A stretch of DNA of 64,000 bases from JACVRN01 sp035276685 (GTDB taxonomy: Bacteria > Acidobacteriota > Blastocatellia > Pyrinomonadales > Pyrinomonadaceae). Positions 10,301-17,121 of this stretch are shown here, in pieces. A program made the translations under genes and the position numbers. Each line of letters opens with the position of its first letter. The stretch's first letter is position 1. Location: NCBI GenBank assembly GCA_035276685.1, contig DATELK010000212.1, positions 12,002 to 76,001 of the forward strand. Reading direction: 5' to 3'. Below the pieces are notes generated by a model that was not told the origin of the DNA, searched no databases, and saw only the letters and a program-made list of their open reading frames with translations.

Positions 10301-11292
10301 CCATGCATCACATCGCTTCGGATAGCTGGTCTGTAGGCATCTTCTTTGAAGAGCTGGCCGAATGTTACGAAGCCCTGAGCAAGGGAAGCGAGCCGCGACT
10401 GCCGGAGCTGGCTATTCAATATGCGGACTACGCCTGCTGGCAGCGGGAGTGGCTACAGGGCAGCACCTTGCAGGAGAAGCTTGATTACTGGAAGCGGCAA
10501 CTCGGTGGTGCGCCGTCTTTGCTGGCCATGCCCTATGACCGCCCGCGCCCCGCCGTGCAAACCTTTCGCGGCGCGAGTCTGACGCTTCGACTGCCAGCGG
10601 ATTTGACCGCAGCCCTTAACGAGCTCAGCCGTGGCGAAGACGTGACGCTCTTCATGACGCTGCTGGCCGCATTCAACACTCTGCTCTATCGCTATTCGGG
10701 ACAGGAAGACATCTCTGTCGGCTCGCCCGTGGCCAACAGGACGCGCGTCGAGACGGAAAAGCTCATAGGCTTCTTCGCCAACACACTCGTCTTAAGATGC
10801 AGGCTTTCCGGCGCGTACAGCTTCCGCCGTCTCGTGCGAGAGGTGCGCGACGTAACGCTCAAGGCTTATACGCATCAGGACTTGCCCTTTGAAAAGCTGG
10901 TGCAGGAGCTTTCGCCGGAGAGGAATCCGTCCTACACCCCGCTCTTTCAGGTCGCGTTCGCTCTACAGAACGTTCCGCTCAGAGACCTGAGGCTGCCCGG
11001 CCTCGCGCTTCATTACCTTGAGACCGAAAGCACGACGGCGAAGTTCGACCTGACGCTCTCGCTCACGGCGGAAGAGAGCCACATCACGGGCATCATGGAA
11101 TACAACACTGACCTCTTTGACGAGGCCACGGTCGCGGCGATGCTCAGAAGCTACACCACCCTTCTGGAAAGCGTCGTCCAAGACCCTGACCAGCCCTTAA
11201 GCACAATCCCTCTACTCAGCGAAGCCGAGCGGCACGAGATGCTGTTCGCCTGGAACGACCAGGCCGCGAGCGACGCTTACGAGTTCAACTAA
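7339..11292 (+). CDS. Hybrid PKS/NRPS protein KS-AT(degenerate)-T-C
   Basis: This 1317-residue protein starts with a ketosynthase (about 1-430) that keeps the Cys165-His302-His342 triad (DTSCSSSL, EAHGTGT, NIGHLGF). The next region (about 455-720) aligns with a cis-acyltransferase, including its end motif PTYPFEKTRCWVD, but it is short and the GHSxG nucleophile site reads GTGVG at 591-595, so both the His and the catalytic Ser are lost. The extender unit must therefore come from another acyltransferase, perhaps the intact one at 31946-36676. A carrier domain follows (Ser789), then a condensation domain (about 858-1298) whose core is HHIASDS, with Ser996 where Gly is usual. There is no A domain after this C domain. 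The matching psiA-AL-KR-T part is encoded 11.8 kb downstream at 23079, beyond the radical SAM cassette. Confidence 0.9.
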   Translation: MRERQQIAIIGMSGVFPQAEDLRQFYLNLCGSINSIQGMPQERRASSGFAEGKEYIQCGYMNRIDEFDHQFFNISRREAEQMEPQQRWALQLACAAIENAGYSLKQLRGTRTSVSLSALENSYSALLGAERDGLTLIGNITASVAGKVSYYLDLRGPAVMIDTSCSSSLVAIHDACSKLILGEADYAIAGGLNLYVFFPEQEHFSDPLGIAAPDGRSKTFDADADGTGIGEGAGILLLKPLEDALRDRDHIHAVIRASAINQDGGRSNGLAAPSPLAQTEVILDAWRKAGIDPDSLTFIEAHGTGTYLGDPIEVQGLTDAFRQFTDRRRFCAVSSVKTNIGHLGFAAGVSGLMKATLALKHRKLFPSLNFKRPNPHIDFENSPLFVNTELRDWDSANGSRRAAVSSFGITGTNAHVVLEEAPEQVGSGKTDEGRDLLVTLSAKTPQALREYARQIAGFVSETDESLADISFVLNAGRDDYDHRFACVVDDKRQLADALLKVASGDDAKIASASQSKGSTRLIFLCSGDVQVRSEVSAELSGRFVVFKRAWDDCRAILGESGINATTEPFVFQYALSCLWRSLGVRPTYMLGTGVGNFVVAVETGRMNLDEALAKAVSAPRSSFFSFEKLKSGLDEILSDGFPVFLEMGHDGVLSRAVRSFAGAQHTLSVMASYGSGAVDLLETLASLYVAKVPVDWEEFYRDEECRRVEVPTYPFEKTRCWVDAPVPEQQPRVKTIEPEAPTAPAPLASALDDASATETERKLAAIWTDILKLETLAREDDYFDIGGNSLSGTQIVNRIEHEFGVRIEFEDIYDYPTLKQMAAHVDELRASLVEDEGEATAAPAPAKAASVTRAPESQKTALSYAQERLFHLYQLEPASPFYNMPGAIRLEGKLDVAALERSLNEILRRHEVLRTTYTVQDGEAWQVRADAHRLSLPVIDLSELAERETEALSLITAESARPFDLLREIPLRARLVRLSEDIHILLLTMHHIASDSWSVGIFFEELAECYEALSKGSEPRLPELAIQYADYACWQREWLQGSTLQEKLDYWKRQLGGAPSLLAMPYDRPRPAVQTFRGASLTLRLPADLTAALNELSRGEDVTLFMTLLAAFNTLLYRYSGQEDISVGSPVANRTRVETEKLIGFFANTLVLRCRLSGAYSFRRLVREVRDVTLKAYTHQDLPFEKLVQELSPERNPSYTPLFQVAFALQNVPLRDLRLPGLALHYLETESTTAKFDLTLSLTAEESHITGIMEYNTDLFDEATVAAMLRSYTTLLESVVQDPDQPLSTIPLLSEAERHEMLFAWNDQAASDAYEFN

Positions 11293-11332
11293 TCGAAGAG
11301 CGCCCTTGACGTGGCGCAAGGATTAACCCGCA

Positions 11333-12631
11333 ATGATGAACCTTACAGAGACGGAACTTTATGAGGTAGGCGAGATGCCGCCCCTGGGCCACGTGCCGCG
11401 AAAGATGTACGCGTGGGTCAACAGGCCCGAGCGCTACGGCTCGCCTCTTGAGAGCTTCAAGCTCGAAGTGGTGGACGTGCCCGAGCCCGGTGATGACGAG
11501 GCGCTCATTTACGTCATGGCCGCTGGCATCAACTACAACGGCCTGTGGGCCGCGCAGGGCAAGCCCGTCGATGTCATAGCGCAGCGACGCAAGAACGGCG
11601 ACGAGGGCCAGTTTCAAATCTGCGGCACCGATGCCTCTGCCATCGTCTACAAGGTAGGCCGCAACGTCACGAACCTTAAGGTGGGCCAGCGAGTCGTGGC
11701 CTACGGCTCGCAGTGGGACGCGGACTGCCCGCACATACTGGCGGGCGGCGACCCGGTGTGCAGCCGCACCTACAAGGTCTGGGGATACGAGACCAACTGG
11801 GGAAGCTTCGCGCAGTTCAGTCTGGTGCAGGCTCACCAGTGTCTGCCAAAGCCAGAGCACCTGACGTGGGAAGAGGCCGCCGCCTACATGGCTTCAGGCG
11901 TGTGCAGCTACCGCATGCTGCATCGCTGGCAGGGTAACGCCGTCAGGCCCGGCGACGTGGTGCTGGTGTGGGGAGGCGCGGGCGGCGTGGGCTGCATGGC
12001 TATACAGATTGCCAAAGAGGCGGGCGCTATCCCGGTCGCCGTCATCTCGGACGAAAGCAAGCGTGAGTTCTGCATGAAGCTCGGCGCGGCGGGCTGCATC
12101 AACCGCACGGAGTTCGACCACTGGGGACAACTGCCCCCGATTGACGACCGCGAGGCTAACTCTCGCTGGCTGCGCGGCGGCTCGAAAGACAAGAGCGGCG
12201 CGCTGGGCTTTCGCCGCAGCATCTGGAAGATTGTAGGCGAGCGCCGCAATCCCAACATTGTCATAGAGCATCCGGGCGAAGACACTCTGCCGACTTCCAT
12301 GTTCGTCTGCGAGTCCGGAGGGATGGTCGTTATCTGCGCGGGCACTACGGGCTACTTGGCGACGACAGACCTGCGCTACGTCTGGATACAACAGAAGCGC
12401 CTTCAGGGCTCGCACGCGGCCGACGACGTGGACGCGCAGAACTGCAACGACCTCGTGCGCGCGGGCCGCTTAGACCCATGCCTGTCGCGCACCTTCAGTT
12501 GGGACGAGCTTCCCGTTGGACATCAACTGATGGCCGACAACCGTCACCCGCCCGGCAACATGTCCGTGCTGGTAGGAGCTACAAGCACAGGATTAGGAAC
12601 AGGAGAGCCCGCCTATTCGCCCTCGTACTGA
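11333..12631 (+). CDS. ccr: Crotonyl-CoA carboxylase/reductase-like MDR enzyme
   Basis: This 432-residue medium-chain dehydrogenase/reductase has the usual length of crotonyl-CoA carboxylase/reductases (CCR). These enzymes reduce an enoyl-CoA with NADPH and trap CO2 to give an alkylmalonyl-CoA extender for PKS acyltransferases. Seen in the sequence: N67-Y-N69-GLWA, a GYETNWGS segment with Tyr152-Glu153, a GGAGGVG nucleotide-binding loop, and QGSH with His361. In the Streptomyces-type enzyme the CO2 pocket is described as Asn, Phe, Glu and His. Here Asn, Glu and His have clear counterparts and Phe is replaced by Tyr, so carboxylation is plausible but not certain. The likely customer is the intact AT at 31946-36676. 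The gene opens the inserted cassette and lies 48 bases before the precursor peptide gene. A simple enoyl reductase role is the main alternative. Confidence 0.85.
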   Translation: MMNLTETELYEVGEMPPLGHVPRKMYAWVNRPERYGSPLESFKLEVVDVPEPGDDEALIYVMAAGINYNGLWAAQGKPVDVIAQRRKNGDEGQFQICGTDASAIVYKVGRNVTNLKVGQRVVAYGSQWDADCPHILAGGDPVCSRTYKVWGYETNWGSFAQFSLVQAHQCLPKPEHLTWEEAAAYMASGVCSYRMLHRWQGNAVRPGDVVLVWGGAGGVGCMAIQIAKEAGAIPVAVISDESKREFCMKLGAAGCINRTEFDHWGQLPPIDDREANSRWLRGGSKDKSGALGFRRSIWKIVGERRNPNIVIEHPGEDTLPTSMFVCESGGMVVICAGTTGYLATTDLRYVWIQQKRLQGSHAADDVDAQNCNDLVRAGRLDPCLSRTFSWDELPVGHQLMADNRHPPGNMSVLVGATSTGLGTGEPAYSPSY

Positions 12632-12664
12632 CAGAGCCAAAAAAGAGAGACAGTGAGCTTTAAG

Positions 12665-12671
12665 AAGGAGG
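12665..12671 (+). promoter_or_regulatory. Strong ribosome binding site for the precursor peptide
   Basis: AAGGAGG lies 8 bases before the ATG at 12680. It is the best Shine-Dalgarno match I noticed in the window. It fixes the start of the peptide gene at 12680 and argues against the in-frame GTG at 12653, which would place this site inside the coding region. A strong site fits the high output expected for a peptide substrate. Confidence 0.75.
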
Positions 12672-12679
12672 TTGAAGTT

Positions 12680-12934
12680 ATGTCACGACCTGACATTATT
12701 CGCGCATGGAAAGATGAGGACTACCGCCGGTCTCTGACGAGCGCCGAAAGAGCGCTGCTGCCTGAGAATCCGGCGGGAGTGGTTGAGTTGACCGACGCGG
12801 AGCTGGGCGCTGTTTTCGGGGCCGGAACCTACGCCTACGGGACGCTCGGTTGCTGCGGCTCGGCCATCGTCTGCATAGGCCTGACCTTCGCCATAGGCAC
12901 AGGCGGGTGCTGCTACGGCGGCCTGACCAATTAG
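12680..12934 (+). CDS. RiPP precursor peptide with mersacidin/lichenicidin-type leader
   Basis: This 84-residue peptide has a leader of about 48 residues. Its start (MSRPDIIRAWKDEDYRRSL) and its end (NPAGVVELTDAELGAVFGA) match the mersacidin/lichenicidin leader pattern; mersacidin itself begins MSQEAIIRSWKDP. Cleavage is expected near GA/G at 48-49. The core of about 36 residues is rich in Gly, Ala and Ile and has five Cys (58, 59, 65, 77, 78) plus Thr50, Thr55, Ser61, Thr69, Thr74 and Thr83, so it could form thioether rings. However, no LanM-type synthetase, peptidase or exporter is visible here. Instead five radical SAM genes follow directly, pointing to C-methylation or another radical modification of the core. 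The leader assignment is strong; the fate of the peptide is inference. Confidence 0.88.
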   Translation: MSRPDIIRAWKDEDYRRSLTSAERALLPENPAGVVELTDAELGAVFGAGTYAYGTLGCCGSAIVCIGLTFAIGTGGCCYGGLTN

Positions 12935-12950
12935 GCGAAAGCTAAAGGCA

Positions 12951-12987
12951 CGCCGGGGGCGGCGAGTGATAACTCTCGCTCCCGGCG
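12951..12987 (+). terminator. Stable hairpin between precursor gene and radical SAM genes
   Basis: The 7-base arm 12951-12957 (CGCCGGG) pairs perfectly with 12981-12987. The stem continues inward with G-C and G-U pairs through 12962/12976 and, after a bulged C at 12963, with GAG/CTC around a six-base TGATAA loop. No T run follows, so it is not a classical intrinsic terminator. In RiPP operons a hairpin here commonly acts as a partial terminator or RNA stabiliser that keeps peptide mRNA above enzyme mRNA. That role is inferred from position. Confidence 0.6.
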
Positions 12988-13046
12988 GATAAGAAGAGAC
13001 AACAGAAGGCTCCGGCGCGCTCTCTTCCGAGCAGCCAGCCCCCAAT

Positions 13047-13050
13047 GGAG
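13047..13050 (+). promoter_or_regulatory. Ribosome binding site deciding the start of radical SAM gene 1
   Basis: GGAG lies 9 bases before the ATG at 13060. It overlaps an alternative ATG at 13045 in the same frame. Starting at 13060 gives an N-terminus (MLSVSLINMPF) that lines up with the other five paralogs, so 13060 is preferred. Confidence 0.55.
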
Positions 13051-13059
13051 ACTATTACG

Positions 13060-14964
13060 ATGTTGAGTGTGTCCTTAATCAATATGCCGTTTGCGCCGCT
13101 TGAATACCCGGTGCTCGGCCTCACGCAGTTGAAGACTATGATGGAAAGCAAGTTTCAGGGCCGCGTGGCCGCCACCGAAGCGCTCTACCTGAATCTGGAC
13201 TTCGCTCAATTCATGGGAATTGATTTCTATCAGTTCATGTGCAGGTCTGAGGGCTCAACGGTCTCCGGCTACGGCGACTGGTTCTTCCGGCAGTCGGCCT
13301 TCCCCGAAGAGCCTGATAACTCCGACATCTACTTCCGCCGCTACTTCCCCGTGCTGAGCGACGAGGTGAAGAAGATAAAGAGCCAGATGCTGGAAAAGCG
13401 CGACGAGCTGGATGCTTATCTGGAAGAGTTGATAGAGAAGTATCGGCTGGATGAGGCAGACATAGTGGGCTTCACTTCCATGTTCGCTCAGAACGCGGCC
13501 TGCTTCGCCATGGCGCGTAAGCTGAAGGAGAAGAACCCCGGGGTGCTGGTCGTGATGGGCGGCTCAAACTGCGAGTCTCCTATGGGGCAGGAGATAATCA
13601 AGCACGTTCGTCAAGTTGATTACATCTTCTCAGGCCCGGCTCTGAAGAGCTTCCCGCAGTTTTTAGAGGCGATACTCGCGGGCGAGCGCGAGCGCTGCGA
13701 GAAGATAAAGGGAGTCTTCACGAGAGACAACGTCCTGAATCCTCCGTCCATAGCTGGCGACGAGGTGGACATCAACGAGAGCGCGGAGCTGAACTACGCG
13801 CCGTTCCTTGAGACGGTCAGGGAAAAGTTTCCGAACAGGGAGGTCAAGCCGATTCTGGTCTTCGAGACCTCTCGCGGCTGCTGGTGGGGGGAGAAGGCGC
13901 ACTGCACCTTCTGCGGCTTAAACGGCCTCAGCATGAACTACAGGTCTATGCGTCCCGAGAAGGCAATCAAGCAGATTACCTCTCTGTTCCAGTACAGGGA
14001 AGACTCCTCGCATTACATGTGCATTGATAACATCATGCCCACGAACTATCCGACGGAAGTCTTCCCGCACCTCGACGTGCCTCCGAACACGAGCCTCTTC
14101 TACGAAGTCAAAGCAGACCTGACCGCGGAAGAGATGCAGGCCCTTTCCCACGCGCGCGTCAAGCTGATTCAGCCCGGAATAGAAGCGCTTTCAACTTCCA
14201 CGCTGAAGCTCATGAAGAAAGGCACGACAGCTTTTCAGAATCTAGCGTTTCTCAAAAACTGTCTCCTCTACGACCTCTATCCCGTCTGGAACATTCTTGT
14301 AGGCTTCCCCGGCGAGGAAGAGAGCGTTTACGAGAAGTATCTTGAAGACCTGCCATCATTGGTTCACCTGCCCGCGCCGAACCAGACTAGCCGCGTGCTC
14401 TTTGACCGTTACAGCCCTTATCACACGCAGCCCGAGCAGTACGGCATAGACCTTCGTCCCTGCGACTTCTACCAGCTGATTTACCCGTTCAGCAAAGAGA
14501 CGCTCGCCAACATCGCCTATCACTTCGTAGACCACAACTACTCCGCGCCATACTTCGGCTATCTAATCAAGTGGCTGGGCAAGCTGGAAGAGCAGGTCGT
14601 GAAGTGGCAGGAGCGCTGGAAAGTCGAAGACGCGTCGCTGCACCCGAAGCTTTACGTCAAAGAGAACGGCAACGGGCCAGTGGTCTACGACACAAGGCAG
14701 GGAGAAGCTATTGAGCATCCCTTGAACGACACGCGACGACAGATGCTGGAATTGCTGCACAAGCCGAAGAGAGTCTCCCAGCTTGCCAAGGAGATGACGG
14801 AAGTGCCCGTGGAAGAGATAAGCAGAGAGATGGAATGGCTCAAGGAGCGAGGCCTCGTCTTCTTCGAGGGCGACAGGTTCTTCGGCCTTCCGCTTCCCAG
14901 AGAGACGCACAGGTTCTCCATCAAGCTGAACATAGACGAGCAGGAGTTCAGCGAGGTCGTCTGA
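13060..14964 (+). CDS. Radical SAM/cobalamin-type RiPP maturase, paralog 1
   Basis: This 634-residue protein belongs to the family annotated as RiPP maturation radical SAM C-methyltransferase (ribosomal peptide maturation radical SAM protein 1). The N-terminal third starts SLINMPF and has a Rossmann-like block with MGGSNCESPMG (about 165-175), as in cobalamin-binding domains of class B radical SAM methylases. The cluster-binding site has unusual spacing, Cys274-X7-Cys282-X2-Cys285, within SRGCWWGEKAHCTFCG. The last about 90 residues look like a PqqD-type winged helix and may grip the leader peptide. The expected chemistry is SAM- and B12-dependent methyl transfer to unactivated carbons of a peptide. 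It is the first gene after the precursor and its hairpin. Short DNA tracts are nearly identical to paralogs 3, 4 and 5, a sign of gene conversion. Confidence 0.88.
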   Translation: MLSVSLINMPFAPLEYPVLGLTQLKTMMESKFQGRVAATEALYLNLDFAQFMGIDFYQFMCRSEGSTVSGYGDWFFRQSAFPEEPDNSDIYFRRYFPVLSDEVKKIKSQMLEKRDELDAYLEELIEKYRLDEADIVGFTSMFAQNAACFAMARKLKEKNPGVLVVMGGSNCESPMGQEIIKHVRQVDYIFSGPALKSFPQFLEAILAGERERCEKIKGVFTRDNVLNPPSIAGDEVDINESAELNYAPFLETVREKFPNREVKPILVFETSRGCWWGEKAHCTFCGLNGLSMNYRSMRPEKAIKQITSLFQYREDSSHYMCIDNIMPTNYPTEVFPHLDVPPNTSLFYEVKADLTAEEMQALSHARVKLIQPGIEALSTSTLKLMKKGTTAFQNLAFLKNCLLYDLYPVWNILVGFPGEEESVYEKYLEDLPSLVHLPAPNQTSRVLFDRYSPYHTQPEQYGIDLRPCDFYQLIYPFSKETLANIAYHFVDHNYSAPYFGYLIKWLGKLEEQVVKWQERWKVEDASLHPKLYVKENGNGPVVYDTRQGEAIEHPLNDTRRQMLELLHKPKRVSQLAKEMTEVPVEEISREMEWLKERGLVFFEGDRFFGLPLPRETHRFSIKLNIDEQEFSEVV

Positions 14965-15057
14965 AGCTGTAAACGCCCGTGCGGTACTGACCTGCTTACC
15001 CGTCTTTTTGAGTTCCTCCTCACTCTAAACTGAATGACAGATTAGGAGAAGATTAGT

Positions 15058-16977
15058 ATGTTAAAAATAGCCCTGGCTAACATGCCCTTCGCGACACTGG
15101 AATCGCCATCCCTTGGCCTTACCCAGATTAAGGCGGCCCTGGACGTTCATCCGGTGGGCAAGGACTGCGTTAGCGAAATCCACTATCTGAATCAGGACTT
15201 CGCCCACTACATGGGGATGCGTCTCTACCAGTTCATGAGTAAGACGGGCGACGCCACTCACTCCGGCATAGGCGACTGGTTCTTCCGGCAGGCCGCCTTC
15301 CCAGACGAGCCTGACAACGCGGACATCTACTTTCGCCGCTTCTTCCCCGTCTTCAACGAAGAGGTCAAAAAGGTCAAGGCCGAGATAGAAGAGAAGCGCG
15401 CGGGGCTCGACGCCTACTTCGACGAGCTAATCACGAAGCACGGCTTTGACAAGGCGGACGTCATAGGCCTCGCCTCCATGTTCTCTCAGAACGTGGGCTG
15501 CTTCGCGCTGGCCAGAAAGATAAGGGAGCGGAACCCGCAGGCGATAATAGTCATGGGCGGCGCGAACTGCGAGTCACCTATGGGGCAGGAGATAATCAAG
15601 CAGATACGGCAGGTGGACTACGTCTTCTCCGGGCCCGCTTTGAAGAGCTTCCCGGCATTTATAGAGGCTATAAACGCGGGCGAGCGCGAGCGCTGCGAGA
15701 AGATAAAGGGAGTCTTCACGAGAGACAACGTGACTAATCCTCCCTCTATCATAGGCGACGAGATGGACATCAACGCCGAAATGGGCATTGACTTCCAGCC
15801 CTTCCTGGATTCTGTCAAAGCCAACTTCCCCAATAATGAAGTCAGGCCGCTTCTGATATTCGAGACCTCTCGCGGCTGCTGGTGGGGAGAGAAGGCGCAC
15901 TGCACCTTCTGCGGCCTGAACGGCCTGACGATGAACTTCCGCGCCATGCGTCCCGAAAAGGCCATAGACCTTTTCCAGTCCCTCTTTCGTCATTCGGCAG
16001 ACGCCCCGCACATGATGTGCACGGACAACATCATGCCCACGAACTACCCGACGGAGGTCTTCCCCTATCTTAATCCTCCGGCGAACGCCAGCATCTTCTA
16101 CGAGGTCAAAGCAGATTTGACGCCCGAAGAGATGCAGTCGCTTTCCAAAGCTCGCGTCAAACTCGTGCAGCCCGGCATAGAGGCTCTTTCCACCTCGACA
16201 TTGAAGCTCATGAAGAAGGGAACCAGCGCCTTTCAGAACCTCGCGTTTCTGAAGAACTGCCTTCTCTATGACCTGTACCCCAGCTGGAACCTGCTCGTGG
16301 GTTTCCCCGGCGAGGACGAAGAGGTTTATCGCAAGTACACCGAAGACATCCCGTTGCTCCTGCATCTGCCGCCCGCCGTCACCGTTGGGCGCGTGATGTT
16401 CGACCGCTACAGCCCCTACTTTAACGAGGCGGAGAAGTACGGCCTGCACTTGCAGCCCTCGGACTACTACACGCTGATTTACCCGTACTCGAAGGAGACG
16501 GTTGAGAACCTCGCCTATCACTTCGTAGACGCCAACTCGGGCGCGAAGTACATACACGGCATGATTAAGTGGATAGGCAAGCTGCGCGAGATGCTGGCCA
16601 TGTGGCAGAGCCGCTGGCACACGAAAGACCCCTACGGCCAGCCGCAGCTTTACCTTCAGGAGAACGGCCACCTTACCGTCTTCGATTCGCGCGGGCAGGA
16701 GCCGGTCGAGCACACTATAAGCGCGCTCAGCAGGCAGATTCTGGGAGCGCTGGATAAGCCCAAGAGAGTCTCGCAGCTTGCCAAGGAGATGACGGACATT
16801 CCCGTCTCAGACCTCGCGGGTGAAGTCGACCTGCTCAAGGAAAAGGGGCTCGTCTTTCAGGAAGGCGATAGATACCTGAGCCTTGTCATGCCGAGGCGTC
16901 TCGCGCGCTCATCAGTCAACATCACGGTGGACGACGACGACAACACGGTGATTGAAGACGTGAGCGAAAAAGTTTAA
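15058..16977 (+). CDS. Radical SAM/cobalamin-type RiPP maturase, paralog 2
   Basis: This 639-residue paralog has the same build: N-terminal NMPFATLESPSLGLTQ, the MGGANCESPMG block of the cobalamin-type domain, Cys274-X7-Cys282-X2-Cys285, and a C-terminal PqqD-like segment (about 545-620). The start ATG at 15058 has AGGAG upstream. It is the most distinct of the five at DNA level: the tract around 16220-16275 encodes the same protein motif as paralogs 1, 3 and 4 but with different codons, so it has escaped the local homogenisation. Its C-terminal segment has HTISALSRQILGALDKP in place of the version shared by paralogs 1, 4 and 5. It also has an acidic tail rich in Asp. Different leader contacts or target positions are possible but unproven. 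The intergenic space before it is 93 bases with no recognisable element. Confidence 0.87.
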   Translation: MLKIALANMPFATLESPSLGLTQIKAALDVHPVGKDCVSEIHYLNQDFAHYMGMRLYQFMSKTGDATHSGIGDWFFRQAAFPDEPDNADIYFRRFFPVFNEEVKKVKAEIEEKRAGLDAYFDELITKHGFDKADVIGLASMFSQNVGCFALARKIRERNPQAIIVMGGANCESPMGQEIIKQIRQVDYVFSGPALKSFPAFIEAINAGERERCEKIKGVFTRDNVTNPPSIIGDEMDINAEMGIDFQPFLDSVKANFPNNEVRPLLIFETSRGCWWGEKAHCTFCGLNGLTMNFRAMRPEKAIDLFQSLFRHSADAPHMMCTDNIMPTNYPTEVFPYLNPPANASIFYEVKADLTPEEMQSLSKARVKLVQPGIEALSTSTLKLMKKGTSAFQNLAFLKNCLLYDLYPSWNLLVGFPGEDEEVYRKYTEDIPLLLHLPPAVTVGRVMFDRYSPYFNEAEKYGLHLQPSDYYTLIYPYSKETVENLAYHFVDANSGAKYIHGMIKWIGKLREMLAMWQSRWHTKDPYGQPQLYLQENGHLTVFDSRGQEPVEHTISALSRQILGALDKPKRVSQLAKEMTDIPVSDLAGEVDLLKEKGLVFQEGDRYLSLVMPRRLARSSVNITVDDDDNTVIEDVSEKV

Positions 16978-17121
16978 ATGGAGATTTAGATTTAAGCCCA
17001 GCCCCTCAAGACTTCGGAAAAAGTCTATAACTACCTCTCTATCGTGGTCTCTAATTGAAGCCTGTCCGCCCAGAACCGGCTCGCGTCAACGAAAGTAAAC
17101 CAACAGAGTGGAGGCAGTTAA

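Noticed and set aside
7339..11292. trans-AT PKS system
   Set aside because: The module lacks a working AT, but a decayed AT remnant is present and another PKS in the same cluster has an intact cis-AT, so this looks like secondary loss.
12653..12679. In-frame GTG giving a 93-residue precursor
   Set aside because: The strong AAGGAGG site at 12665-12671 would lie inside the coding region, and the family leader starts exactly at the ATG 12680.
15574..16713. Minus-strand open frame of 379 codons
   Set aside because: It is an antisense shadow of radical SAM paralog 2. Similar shadows occur opposite the other paralogs, and it has no recognisable motif.
17009..17026. Hairpin AGACTT/AAGTCT before paralog 3 as a terminator
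   Set aside because: It has only 6 base pairs, mostly A/T-closed, with no T run; too weak to call.
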